DNA of 64,000 bases from Wolfiporia cocos (taxonomy: Eukaryota; Basidiomycota; Agaricomycetes; Polyporales; Phaeolaceae): positions 2,108,001 to 2,172,000 of the forward strand of contig JACCLO010000004.1 of NCBI GenBank assembly GCA_029448655.1, in the 5' to 3' direction. Shown here piece by piece: positions 10,218 to 20,812 of the stretch. The position numbers and the translations under genes are program-made. Each line of letters opens with the position of its first letter. The first letter of the stretch is position 1. A model generated the notes under the pieces. That model was not told the origin of the DNA. It was given only the letters and a program-made list of their open reading frames with translations, and did no database searches.

Positions 10218-11120
10218 TTACATTTGGTGGATGGGGAACCATACATTGAGGGCGTTGAGGCCCCGTATTATACGTTGTATGTGCTCCCTATCTACACTAG
10301 GATACCCAGTCATAAAGCTCCCTATGATTTTACAGTTCTTAACTAACAAGCGCATTTGCTTGTTGTCGATCCGATCCATAAGTACCGCCTCGATGAAACC
10401 CTTGCATACCGTTTGGAGATCCCGTATAAGGTTGGTGATCTCATAGGTACGATGTCCGTTGCAGAGATCCGCGTTTGCCACGATGCAAGTATACACCGGG
10501 GATAATACCTTCGCGGTCTCTAGTAGCGTGGGTATCACCTTGGCACCCCAATCGAACTTCTTCTCCGTGCAGGAGATGTCGAAAACGTTAAAGTCTCGAG
10601 GGATGTCGTACAGGCGTCTTTCTGCCCACTCAGCCCGCGGCAAGCGGACGAGGTCGACGATCTTCTGAAGTTCGTCGGGCGTGAGGATGCGGTTCATAAG
10701 TGACTGATCGGGGGGCGGAGGGGCGCGTGAAGCGCGGGAAGCCGCGTCGGCCTCGACGTGGCGAGCTACTTCGGCTTCTTCCTCTAAGCGTCGCTCGCGG
10801 GCGCGCTTAGCAGAAAGGGCCGCGTACTCTCGCATGGCCTGGGCTTCTTCCTCCGCGATCTGCTGGTTCCTTGTTTTGATGGTTACGGGGCCGAGGCGAG
10901 GCCCGTGATACTTGGGCTTCCGGATGAGGTCCTCGACCTCCTTTCGGCTCTTGGACGGAATGTCCCAGAGCTCCGGTTTGCCGTTGGCCGCGTTGGTAAC
11001 GACCATCTTATCCGGCATCTTGCCGGTGTCACCCTTCTGCTTCTGCTTCTTAACGATCGGGCCGGCCCTCAGGCGGGCCTCGACCATCTTGATGGACTTC
11101 TCTTGTCGCTCGGCAGGCAT
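10218..11120 (-). CDS. Element C upstream ORF (ORF0), unknown function
   Basis: 300 codons between the 5' leader and gag, starting at the ATG MPAERQEKS. It shows a basic N-terminus, an ELWDIP motif near residue 55, a charged helical segment rich in Glu, Arg and Ala (about 90-130), then a helical C-terminus with an SCTEKKFDW motif. B (34022-34837) has EEWHIA and HCTEKKWDW in the same order and place, and D (22656-23579) has HLWEIP. It is therefore a conserved accessory protein of these elements, not a chance ORF. I do not recognise its fold. It is separated from gag by about 200 bases. Confidence 0.75.
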   Translation of the reverse strand: MPAERQEKSIKMVEARLRAGPIVKKQKQKGDTGKMPDKMVVTNAANGKPELWDIPSKSRKEVEDLIRKPKYHGPRLGPVTIKTRNQQIAEEEAQAMREYAALSAKRARERRLEEEAEVARHVEADAASRASRAPPPPDQSLMNRILTPDELQKIVDLVRLPRAEWAERRLYDIPRDFNVFDISCTEKKFDWGAKVIPTLLETAKVLSPVYTCIVANADLCNGHRTYEITNLIRDLQTVCKGFIEAVLMDRIDNKQMRLLVKNCKIIGSFMTGYPSVDREHIQRIIRGLNALNVWFPIHQM

Positions 11121-11739
11121 GGCTATGTAACTACGTGAGAAAGCTTGTACTACAACTATATATAAAAGTCCGGGAACGGCTGTTCTTGATGCGGTAAGGT
11201 GTCATGTCGGTGTGTCGACGACGGCGTGCATTTCTCTCATACACGACCGGAGTGGAAGATACAACGGGTCCCGCTTCCCTTGCGGTCCCGGTAAGAGGCC
11301 AGATTAGGGTATTACACCCATGGTGGCTAGCCGCAGCGCTCTCAAACGTCCACCGCAGGCAAGCTAGCCGCCGCTAAGAAGCGGTGACCGGGCGATCCCG
11401 TTAAGGTTCGAACCCATATGGTCATTAGGCCGGCAAGCCGGGTTTTAGTCTGATTCCCGAAGGAACGAGGCTGTGTCCTTACGTCTGGACAATAAACGTG
11501 TTACTAAGTAACGGGGATAGGTCTGGGACATCGCCCAAGTCTAATCCACCGCCGCCGTTCACATTAACGGCCCTTTGCAGGTACCGCTAATAACCTATTG
11601 AATGGCTGGTCGTCGCCATGTATCCCCCAGATCTCAAATACAAAAAATACCTGTAAAGAGATGGACACCAAACCGCCGGCCTAGAAACACAAATCCCCAG
11701 GGCCGAAAGGCCGGGGGGCGATGAAAAGAATAGTTCTAA
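11121..11739 (-). other. 5' leader of element C
   Basis: About 620 untranslated bases between the 5' LTR and the upstream ORF. The 20-mer ATGTATCCCCCAGATCTCAA (11618-11637, plus strand) is identical to its complement in the D leader at 21786-21805, at a similar distance from the LTR. B has a shorter match at 35406-35416. No gene is seen. Confidence 0.7.
11727..11737 (-). promoter_or_regulatory. Self-priming primer-binding site of element C
   Basis: AGAATAGTTCT on the plus strand, two bases from the 5' LTR. Its reverse complement AGAACTATTCT is at 11846-11856 in that LTR, 28 bases past the TATATA box at 11885-11890. The arrangement matches the other five families in the window. Confidence 0.8.
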
Positions 11740-12340
11740 TGACACGGACACTCACTAAGATCGAATATAAGTTGAGGGGCGGTGTCGATAGCGGTGAAGT
11801 GTAATAGTCAAGCAGTTGGTAATGACAACTAGTCGATTGTCGAGGAGAACTATTCTGAGTCTACAATGTACTCAGAGGCCAGCTTATATACATGAAGGGT
11901 AAGACCCATAACACCGTAGGTAAGACTAGTGATACCGCAGGGCGTAGGGTTATGTACCGGTAATGGTACGACCCGAAGCTTGTGATAGTTCAGTAGGTCG
12001 CTGACTGAGCGTAAGGCTACAGCATGTGACGTGAGTTGGGCCGCTGACTGAGCGAGAGGCAGCGGCAGGTGACGCGAGTCACTAGAAAGCCATGTGACGT
12101 GTGGCAACGTATGTTGTGAACTCTTTGTAGGGTCACGTGCAGGAAAGATAAGATGTGTCTACAGATAAGACGAGGCGCCGTGGTAGGCGCTGAGCTAACG
12201 TGCACAAGAGATAAGATAAGAGTTATCTACGAGAGTGAGATAAGGGTGAGACATAACGTGATACGGAAAGCGAGTAGAACGAGCTGTAGAAAATCAGAGA
12301 AAATAGGGAAAAATAGGGAAAAATAAGAGAAACCGTGACA
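11740..12340 (-). repeat. 5' LTR of element C
   Basis: 601 bp, from TGACACGG to CCGTGACA. Its last 87 bases repeat at 1-87. It contains the presumed promoter (TATATA, 11885-11890) and RNA start. The left boundary is set by the abutting self-primer site. The right flank AGCTC belongs to the interrupted host gene. Confidence 0.88.
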
Positions 12341-12650
12341 AGCTCATTCCTTGGCAGTCATGACTTTAATGATGCCTTTGACTCGGCCCCTTCATTTAAA
12401 GACAGGGCCGAGTGGGAGAATGACCTGTGAGGGCAATGGAAGGCATACAGTCATGAGGTGATTCTCGACAAGAAGACGTCCCAAGGATCTGATGAGGAAG
12501 ATGACTCAGGAGACTCGGATGATGACAGGGAGTTTTCCTTGCCCATGGACGATGAGGGATTGCCAATCTTGCCTCCGTATAATCCAAGAAAGCGGCTCCG
12601 TCTAGCTAGAATGCGGCAAATTATCAGATTGTTCCTTAACAGACATTACC

Positions 12651-12712
12651 GTGAGTGGGTCCTCCTCATAAAGTTATAATGAGATTGCTGAGCTGCAAAT
12701 AGAGCTGGCCTG
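12651..12712 (+). other. Intron in the uncharacterised gene
   Basis: 62 bp, GTGAGT at the 5' end and AATAG at the 3' end. Removing it joins LNRHY to QLACGA in frame with the long downstream ORF. Confidence 0.75.
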
Positions 12713-13556
12713 TGGAGCATCTGACCGTGCCTGTCCCTGGGGCTTGATGGCAAGTGAGCCTGAGAGCTTCTTTGACGATGCCATGATGCCGCACGGTATT
12801 TCCCTTGCCGAGCCACATCACATGAGAAAGGAGGACTGCATTGCCATCCTACAGCACTGGGAGGATGCCAAGAGTGGCAGGAGCGGTGCGGTCCTCTTCC
12901 GATTCAAGAAATACACAACCGCCTACAGGAACAATCCGAAGCATGAGCTCCGCAATGCCATCTACAGGAACCTACCGAGTAGTGTGCCCCCAGCAAAGAA
13001 GCCCCAGACCAAAGAATATGTCGAGATTGATGAGGCTGGACCTGGAAGCAGCATGGCAGCTGGAGGACCTTCTGTCAGTGGGACACAGGCACTGAGAAGG
13101 AGTGAAAATGATGATGAGCAGATGGACGGTGGCCTTGCCAAAAATGAAGTAGGTCGCGAAACTCGTGGCCGCAGCAGTCGCGGAGGTCGCAGAGGTCGCG
13201 GAGGTCGCGGAGGTCGCGGAGGTCGCGGGGAAGATCGCGGTGGCCAAGACAAGTCCAACGAAGATGTCAATGCCTCAAGTGACAGTGACCCCAACATGGC
13301 CATGAATCGTCCTCACCAATGGACACAATCTGAGCCTCTCACATTGTCAGGAAAGGGAAAAGGTCGTGCATGCATCACCATCACTGACTGGGTCGACAAT
13401 TGGGGTGCCACCGACCAAAGCGACAATCCCAAAAATATCCGTCATCTCCCTCCAGTGTGGGCTCTCATGAGTCCAACCCGCCGACAAAACTATCTCCTTG
13501 CTCTTGGCACTGGGGAATCATACAAGACCATGGTGGTGAAGTGCTCCGAGCTCATC

Positions 13557-13606
13557 GTATGAATGTCCTCCTTGATTGTCTCCCACCACTGACCCTTGGT
13601 GTTCAG
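13557..13606 (+). other. Intron in the uncharacterised gene
   Basis: 50 bp, GTATGA...TTCAG, with a CACTGAC branch-like motif near the 3' end. It accounts for the frame change between the ORF ending at 13562 and the one used downstream (KCSELI joined to GSQVLF). Confidence 0.8.
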
Positions 13607-13899
13607 GGAAGCCAGGTACTTTTCAGCAAAGATGAAGATGGTCCTCATTGGGCATCCTGGACCTGGGAGCATCACAGAAGGGCTGACATTCATGGTCCCT
13701 CTGGACTTGACGAAGTTGCCTACTGGCTTCGACATGATCAGCCCATGAAGGACGATGAATGCAAGTTGACTTTTGACAAGGCATTGATCCAGCGCATCGT
13801 ATTGACGATCGGCATCCTCTACCGGGAGATGGAGGATGCTCAATTTGTTTGGGTCGAGCCAGATGTCCCTAGGGAAGGGGCGCCTCAATACCTCATCGA

Positions 13900-14609
13900 T
13901 GTTACGATTATTTTGATTTTTTGAATACCTGCAGAACTCACCATCGGTCGAATACGATACAGGGACTTGTTGCGCAACCAACTCCCCTGGCTACTCGTGA
14001 CTCTACTGGGCGCATCCCCAGTTGTACTAGTCTATAGGGCGCGTATCATCGCTGGCAGATCCAACTCTGCCACCGTTTCATGTGCATCGTTTATTAGCTG
14101 ATAGATGGCGTTCAACCGCCATCATTCCTATCTATCGTCTCGGATATATCACTACATACTTATCAAACGTTTGGTACTATAGCGTAGATAGTAGCGGTGA
14201 CATCTGGGACAGGCTTGACCCCTGAAAAGCTAACGTAGTATATAAACTCGTGTACTTACTGTCGAGGCTCTTCAGCTCGACCTTGTTGTATAAACAAGAA
14301 GTCTTATACTCGTTCTCAAACGTAGGAAACTACGCTCAGTATTTTTTCACTCAAGCAATCGAACGACTAAGTCCTCGAAGTGCACATTGACTTCTCGGAC
14401 TTAGGCGAGTCTTACATTCTATTTGACTCGCACTTGAACAGATTATATCCTCTAACGCGTATTGGATATTAACCGATCCCCTAAGAACTTCACTTAGGAC
14501 CCGAAGGCATCTAACGAGTATTTGCCTTGCACACGGCTGAGTGCCTACGTGCAGAAGAACGATTTATATTCGCGACTCGAATATACGAACGGGTATTCGA
14601 CCCGTAACA
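13900..14609 (+). repeat. Solo LTR of the E family
   Basis: 710 bp, TGTTACG...CGTAACA, closely matching the LTRs at 44862-45570 and 50499-51207. It is flanked by the exact 5-bp duplication ATCGA (13895-13899 and 14610-14614). Taking out the LTR and one duplication joins QYLID to SQITMD in frame. It contains the GTATATAAAC promoter segment and the AGCTCGACCTT primer sequence of the family. Confidence 0.95.
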
Positions 14610-15334
14610 ATCGACAGCCAGATTACGATGGATTCTAACCCCGAAGGCATTTCCATTGGAGCTTTGGACATGCTGGTGTCTGTCATGATCAGATTGCTTG
14701 ATGGGAAGTCTGTTCTGGCCCCATTGTGGCAGAATCCAGAGTTCCAATCCCTGTGGGATTTCTCATCTGATGATGAGGGCAGAGGTCAGGTCATTGAACA
14801 AAATTCAGATGCAACTGGAATGGTAGGGGCCTTGGTGACCACTGACACCAGGGCTCACACAGATGTTGAGGGCATTGTAGAAGTTGAAGGAGATGTCACA
14901 GATGCTAGGGCAGAGGTTGTTGAGGGGGCAGGTAGGGTTGGAGATGGATCTGGAGATGGTGATGCTCAGGAAGAAGGCTCGGGTGGAGGGGAAGGAGGCA
15001 GCATATCTACAGCACAACTTGGGGCCAAACGTCAGAGGGATGTGATGCGGATGAAAGGTGAAGTCGAGCCAGCACCGAAACGGCAGGCAACCCACAGGCG
15101 TGTCAAGCATGCTACCAGATCGGACACTGCAAGGTCCCCATCACCTCGCCGACTTAGATCTAAAGGGAAGGATGGCCACCATTCCTAGATGTGGCATATT
15201 GTTTGCTTGGTAGTTGGTAATTAGATTGCCTCACTACTTAAATATTTGGTGTGCCTACTTGCTGTACTGATCACAGATAATAAACTTGAGATGTGGGTCT
15301 CCAGCTCTACTTGCAGGATTGACCTTGACATATG

Positions 15335-15720
15335 CAATCAGCCACCCCGACTTCCGCGACCACGACTCTCACAACGTTCGCGACGTTTGCGACCGCGATG
15401 TTCGCGACCTCCGCGACCGCGATGTTCGCGACCTCCGCGACCGCGATGTTCGCGACCTCCGCGACCGCGACGTTCGCGACCTCCGCGACCGCGACGTTCA
15501 CAACTTTCGTGACTGTCACAACCGCAACTTCCGTGACCTTTGCGACCTCTGCGACCGCGACCTTTGCGACCTCCGCGACCGCAGTCCCCGCACTTCTCGT
15601 GACCTCCGCGACCGTGCCCCCTGCACCTCTCACAACCTTTGCAATTGCAACCTCTGTGACCGCCACATTCACAACCACCACAGCTGCTGTGACCACAGTA
15701 ATCTCTGCAACCTACAGTTG
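15335..15720 (+). repeat. Minisatellite built on GACCTCCGCGACCGCGATGT-like units
   Basis: A tandem array of degenerate 9-bp multiples based on GACCTCCGC / GACCGCGA. It is open in three frames on the plus strand and one on the minus, so none of those ORFs is good evidence of a gene. One frame reads as ATSATA repeats like the protein repeats of the gene at 17153-19545, so it may be a fragment of a related gene. Confidence 0.75.
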
Positions 15721-17150
15721 GGGACAGTCAAACACAGTAAATATTTTGATGAGTTATTCCAGCCATTAAGCATAACAGTATCGCTATCAGCAAAATACAT
15801 TGAGCAAATCATGTTATAGAAGTTTGTCATGTTTCATCCTTAACATCTTTGCCATTTTGTAATGTAACCTCAGAAGCATGAAAGTAACTGACCTGGCTTG
15901 AGGATCAAGTATAGAGCCCCTTGCAACCTGTGCAGGACTCTGATTCTGGATGTGAGGGAGATTCTCACCTCCATCTTGACAGCCTAAACCCAGGTTGTTT
16001 CTCAGAGCTTGCACTCTGAGGGTCTGAATCATGAGACAAGTCAGACTGAGAGGACTTTGGAAATGAGATTTTCTTGCAGTCCATGATATTTATGGCAGAA
16101 GAGGATGAGGATTGGATTCCTGAAGTGCAATAGAGATTGAGAAAACATGCTACACAAGTACCACACACTGTCACAAAACTCATCATAATACAGCCATGAT
16201 GCAGTAACTGCTATGCCCCAAGGGCAAAACACCAACTCAGTTGGCATGAGTGGGTACCAGCACTCTGAGCTTACATTGTGACATGTGGTCATGACTGTCT
16301 GATAGCTCTCTTTTGGAATGCCTGTGATGTTAAAATAACTGGGCATAGAAAATCATGCTCACATAGAGCAGTGATACAAGCTGACACTTGTATAACCATC
16401 CAAAACATCCAAAAGTGTTTACCAAAGGTTGCAACATTGGTAGCATGTCAAAATGTACTTGGCTGCACCATTGGAAACTGCTACAGGAGTCCAGGGTCAG
16501 CTTTGAGCTTTGATCTTGGGTTCCATCTCATCCATTGCTTACTCTTTTCATGATACAGTGTTGCTGTACACAATGCCTTTGGGAGCTGATGGGATTGCCC
16601 CTGCAAATTCAAAAATCTGCTTAATTGAGTTGGAATTGTGATTGTGATAGCTCTGGTGCCATATGTTGGCATCTCCGAATACAGATGCCCACAAGTGCTC
16701 GTGAGATGCCCTAAAATTGCCTGTGAAACACCCAGTGAAATCTGCCCAAAATTTAGGCACAGCTCATATTTGTGGGTAAAATCTCAAAAGTGGTTTATTT
16801 AGAGGTTTTCATACCTTCTGAGTCTATTTATGGTATTGGTGTGACACTAAAAACTTGCATTCGCCTGGTATCAAATCTACTGTGTTTGCTTGTCCCTAAC
16901 TGTACATGCCCAACGTGGCTATGGCCTGCATGACTGCTGTGCCTGCAGCAGCTGCTGGCCCTGAAATGTCATTGGCTTTACATAATTCCAAGATGAAGCA
17001 AAACCTGTTGCTTTACATTCCAGTTTATTCTCTTGAATGGTTCCAAGTGGCTTTTCATCTCATAATAAAGCAATGAAAGACTCATATATTTCTCATACAT
17101 TTGCATGAACAACAAGTAGTGATACAAATGAAAGCCAACAAGAACCACTC
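15721..17150. other. Gene-free spacer
   Basis: About 1.4 kb of AT-richer DNA with only short ORFs of unremarkable composition. I see no transposon termini, RNA gene or conserved protein here. Confidence 0.6.
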
Positions 17151-17250
17151 AGTCAGACCCATCTGTATCCATATCCATGGGCTCATCAATATCCGCGGGC
17201 TCATTGATTGTGGTTGCATCGGTCGCGAGAGTTGCAGGGGCCATGGTTGC

Positions 17251-17828
17251 TGTCACAGAATATCCGGGGGGATATAGTAACAACCCTCGCTATAGGTTAT
17301 ACGGGCGGCGCTAGGCGTACGCCGCTCCTCTATGCCTCAGCCACCTCTACGTGCGTCTCTTTAGCTTGTTGGTCACCTGACTGTTAGGTTAGCGCTGTAG
17401 GGTAGCGCACGCCTCATCACACTCACGTTACACGTCACACTATGTATCACATGTCTCGCTTACGTACTTACTTACCTCAGCTGTTAGGGCGGTGCTGCGC
17501 ACAGGCCAGCACTTAAGGGTAGACACTTAGCGTACCGTTCTTGCATGTATATAAGATACGACAGGAATGGGGCTTACTCCCCATCCTTAAGATTCTCGAC
17601 GTTTGGGCCTCTGGCTCCTCTCTCACATGTGCGCCGTGCGACTCGCCTTAGGGCGTCCTCTACTGCTTGACTGGTAGCGACTCGACTATGCAAGTATCCC
17701 ATTGATGATCAAGTCATATCCGGGGGAATGCCTCTGCATTCATCGCTGCTCGCCGCTGTCTCGTCGCAAGACCTTGGGGGTTCTCCCCTGCCTATAGCAG
17801 GTCGCACAGCCTCTGTAAGTCTGTGTCA
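17251..17828 (+). repeat. Solo LTR of an A-related family
   Basis: 578 bp, TGTCACAGAATATCC...GTCTGTGTCA, with the exact 5-bp duplication GTTGC (17246-17250 and 17829-17833). It contains ATGTATATAAG followed about 30 bases later by ATCCTTAAGATT, the position of the self-primer in relatives. Excluding it, the gene's last exon reads on in frame (TSATMAPATLATD). Confidence 0.93.
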
Positions 17829-17834
17829 GTTGCG

Positions 17835-18560
17835 GAGGTCGCAAGAGGCGCTTCAGGCAGGATTGCAGAGGTCGCGGGGGCTGCGGTCACAGAGGTCGTG
17901 AGAGGCGCCTCAGGCGGGATCACGGAGGTCGCGGGGGCTGCGGTCGCGGAGGTCGCGGGGGCCACAGTTGCGGAGGTCACGAGAGTCGCGGGGGCCGTGG
18001 TCACGAGAGTCGCGGGGGCCGTGGTCACGGAGGTCGCGAGAGGCCCCTCAGCAGAGGCCACGAGAGGCAGGGTCCTGGAGGTCGAGAGAGAGGCCTCAGG
18101 CAGGGTCGTGAGAGTCGCGGGGGCCACGGTCGCGGAGGTCGTGACAGGCGAGATCGCGGAGGTCGCGACAGGCGAGGTCACGGAGGTCGCGACAGGCGAG
18201 GTCGCGGAGGTCGCGACAGGCGCAGGGGTCGCAGTCGCGGAGGTCGAGAGAGGTGTCTCAGGTGGGGTCGCGGAGGTCGCGGGGGCCACAGTTGCGGAGG
18301 TCACGAGAGTTGCGGGGGCCGTGGTCATGGAGGTCGCGAGAGGCCCCTCAGCAGAGGCCACGAGAGGCAGGGTCCCGGAGGTCGAGAGAGGGGCCTCAGG
18401 CGGGGTCGTGAGAGTCACGGGGTCCACGGTTGCGGAGGTTGCGAGAGGTGCAGCGGCCATGGTCGCGGAGGCTGCAAGAGGCAGGGTTCCAGAGGTCGAG
18501 AGAGAGGCCTCAGGCGGGGTCGCGAGAGTCGCGGGGGCCACGGTCGCGGAGGTCACGAGA
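17835..18560 (-). repeat. Coding minisatellite, GGTCGCGGA-type units
   Basis: A tandem array of 9-bp multiples (GGAGGTCGC on the plus strand) that on the minus strand encodes TSA/PAT repeats, with a longer period around PPEAPLSTSGTLPL. The plus strand is also open, which is a side effect of the repeat. Confidence 0.8.
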
Positions 18561-18771
18561 GGCACCCCCAGCGCTACCTGTCGCAGGGCCTCAAGCTGCG
18601 CCTGCAGCCCCACCTGCCCCACCTGCATCTCATGGACGGTCGCTTGGAGGATGTCCACCTTATGGACGAGCTGATTAAGCATGCCACTCATTTGAGTGAC
18701 CGCCTTCAACAGCTCGTCCCGGTCATCCCCCACCTGGCTGCGGTAGCGATTGTACCCGCCCTCTTTGTCCG

Positions 18772-18834
18772 CTATATATAGATATGTGAAGGCTATTTAT
18801 TAGAATAGAGTGATCAAGATTTTTTTTTGCTCAC
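18772..18834 (-). other. Intron in the Cys-rich gene
   Basis: 63 bp, GTGAGC...TATATAG on the minus strand. It joins EQPSA to DKEGGYNRY in frame. Confidence 0.75.
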
Positions 18835-19161
18835 CTGATGGCTGCTCTGCCTGAACATGGACACTTGCTTGTGAGGTCTCACGATGCTCACGCTCAGCCA
18901 ACCTCGTCGACCGTCGGGACACCTCTTTTCCCTTGCCATCGTGTCTTGTGGTCGAGGGGCCAGCAGAAGGGCCCGCTTCCTCCTCATCACCCGTCTCTAT
19001 GTTGTCGTCATGCCTGAGGTTCCGGAAAGCCTTGACAACCGACGCGTCAGTCTCTGCCCCACCAGATCTCACCTCCTCATCCTCGTCCAACTGATCCTGC
19101 TCATCTTCCTCTAAGTCACTGTCTACCTCACTTGCCTGCTTCTTTCCCTTGCTCTTTGAGC

Positions 19162-19217
19162 CTGTTTGAGAACCCCCCAAAAATATAATTATCAAAAATG
19201 ATGAGACTTTGACTCAC
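19162..19217 (-). other. Intron in the Cys-rich gene
   Basis: 56 bp, GTGAGTC...AAACAG on the minus strand. It joins FPVKG to SKSKGKK in frame. Confidence 0.8.
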
Positions 19218-19545
19218 CTTTGACTGGGAAGTCTGCAAGCTCCTCCTCAGTGTACCGAGTGGTGTCATCGATAATGAATTTCTTGGTGTTGGGGTTGTAG
19301 ACGACAAGTTTGAGCTTCTCCAATTTGGGTGCTTGTCTGGCGGGACTGTCGAACTTCTTCTGAAACATACGTGCCAGCTTTAATGACCTCGCCCCTTTCG
19401 TGGACTCATATTCTCCCTTGCTGTTCAGCTCCTTGGGCACCAAGTTGCAGGCGAGGCTGTTGCCCGAGCACCTCTCGCACCTCGTCCGAATTTCGACATC
19501 GATAGTGCAGACGGTTCCAATACGTCTGCAGTTGGAACATGTTAG

Positions 19546-20105
19546 TGACACAGACTCGCCTCTGTGCTACCCCTGGGCTCAGGGGGATCCCTACAACGCC
19601 CCACAGGGCCATAAACCGACGCGCTAGCGGTGAGCGCAGAGGCTACGTGGGAGGCGGAGCCATCCCTAGTGTACGCCGACATAGCGTCGCTGGTTCACAG
19701 ACAAGGAAGAGGAGATAGGGGCCCCGGGCCAGCGAGTCACACAGGTGCTAGCGAGTAAGGGGAGATCCCATTGTCGAGAATCTAAGAGATGGGGTATTAA
19801 CCCACATCTCGTCGTAATATATACATGAGCGATGAGCTAACTAGTACTACCCTAAAGAGAGGGCCTGTGCGCCGTATCTAATGGGTCATGTGCTAGTGAC
19901 GCTACATGTAACTACTGTGACCATATGTGATGTACCTAAGGCGCGCGCTATCCTACAGCGCTAAACTACTGGGTCAGATGATCTAGATGGCATAGAACGG
20001 AGCGCTGGAGGTGGCTAAGGACTAGAGAAGCGCGCGCGCACCTAGCGGCGCCCATAGAACCTATAGCGAGGGATGCCAGAACCCCCCACCGGGAATTCTG
20101 TGACA
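19546..20105 (-). repeat. 3' LTR of element A'
   Basis: TGACACAG...CTGTGACA, 560 bp. Its first ~125 bases repeat at 20826. It is diverged from, but alignable with, the LTRs of element A. Confidence 0.9.
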
Positions 20106-20812
20106 TTACCCCCCCTCTCAAAAAGCGTCGTCCCTGACGTGTTACCTACGGCATTCCGGGATTCCTGACGGTCCGTCCGTCGGATAGGGTTGAAGAGAAA
20201 AGGGGCGCGCGCTGGTGGGGACGCCAGCCCAACGCGACGCCGAGCGCATCACTGCTCACCAGGATGAGAGGGACAGCCAAGATGGCTAGGCTTATTTTTG
20301 TTGTTTTCGCGCACCAGCGAGGATCGCTGCCGGCCGCTACTCACGTTGGGTGCCTGTCACCCATGTCCGTCAATCCCAAAGGGCCGATTCCTGTCGGTTG
20401 TCGTATCCATAATGCATCGTGTTGACCGGTCGTTGTGGGGTTGGGAGACCCTCGCGGGTTCCCTTCACATACCCACTGGTCATTAGTTCTTGGTGATCCT
20501 CCCCGCCGCCCAGGGGTAAGTGGTCAGACTGCACTGTGCCTCCACACACCGCATTCCCTTTGCAGGGGTGGGTGGCGGGCCCTAGTCGCGGCTTACGTCG
20601 ATTGACCCCGGCTTCCCTGTGTTCAAAAAGGGGGGGCGGACTTGCTTCTTCACTCCCTATGGCTGCTTTGCCTGGGTTGATGCTTCGTGGGGGCTCGTAA
20701 GACTACGGACCGACGGCGCTTCTACCGTCGGCTGCCCCGCCGCATCGCCATGGCGACCTATAGGTGGAAACCCTTCGGCCCCAACGCATGTGCGCCGGAG
20801 GGGAAGGTAAAT

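Larger units (their letters stand above)
1..12340 (-). mobile_element. Ty3/Gypsy chromovirus 'C' with dUTPase, nested insertions
   Basis: A minus-strand LTR retrotransposon. The right (5') LTR is complete. The left (3') LTR shows only its last 87 bases, which match the end of the right LTR. The order on the minus strand is 5' LTR, leader, upstream ORF, gag, protease-RT-RNase H-integrase-chromodomain-dUTPase, polypurine tract, 3' LTR. Three later insertions lie inside it: a non-autonomous element in pol and two solo LTRs in gag. Reading frames resume across each of them. It sits in an uncharacterised host gene whose downstream part starts at 12341. Its target duplication (AGCTC expected) cannot be checked because the other flank is outside the window. 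Confidence 0.9.
12341..15188 (+). pseudogene. Uncharacterised basidiomycete gene, broken by element C and a solo LTR
   Basis: Exons can be traced at 12341-12650, 12713-13556, 13607-13899 and 14615-15188, with introns 12651-12712 (GTGAGT...AATAG) and 13557-13606 (GTATGA...TTCAG). Spliced, the frame runs through HY|QLACGASDRACPWG, the conserved-looking MRKEDCIAILQHWEDA, an RGG box (about 13150-13250), then DEVAYWLRHDQPM and an acidic/basic C-terminus with a nuclear-type basic tail, ending at TAG 15186-15188. The 5' end is lost to element C, a TGA interrupts at 12428-12430, and a solo LTR splits the last exon. The RGG box suggests nucleic-acid binding. I do not know the family's function. Confidence 0.7.
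17153..19545 (-). pseudogene. Uncharacterised Cys-rich, coiled-coil, repeat-tailed fungal gene, disrupted
   Basis: Three exons on the minus strand: 19545-19218, 19161-18835, and 18771 to the stop at 17153-17155. The first encodes a Cys-rich zinc-binding-type module (CSNCRRIGTVC ... RCERCSGNSLAC, spacing CX2CX6C then CX2CX6C) and the VVYNPNTKKF segment. The second is acidic then basic with RRSTRLAEREHR. The third has a heptad-rich coiled coil (MLNQLVHKVDILQATVHEMQ) followed by a long array of TSATVAPATLATPPE-type repeats, ending MDTDGSD. The 5' end is cut by element A', and a solo LTR sits in the last exon. The function is unknown; the zinc module suggests nucleic-acid or protein binding. Confidence 0.72.

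Noticed and set aside
11390..11450. tRNA gene suggested by GGTTCGAACCC in the element C leader
   Set aside because: Only the T-loop-like segment is present. I could not fold acceptor, D and anticodon arms around it.
15286..15819. A real protein-coding gene in the RD-rich ORFs
   Set aside because: The repeat keeps several frames open on both strands, so length alone is not evidence. No start context, intron or domain supports one frame.
17823..18674. Plus-strand EVA-repeat ORF
   Set aside because: It is the antisense of the coding minisatellite. The minus strand has the coiled coil, introns and upstream Cys-rich exon.
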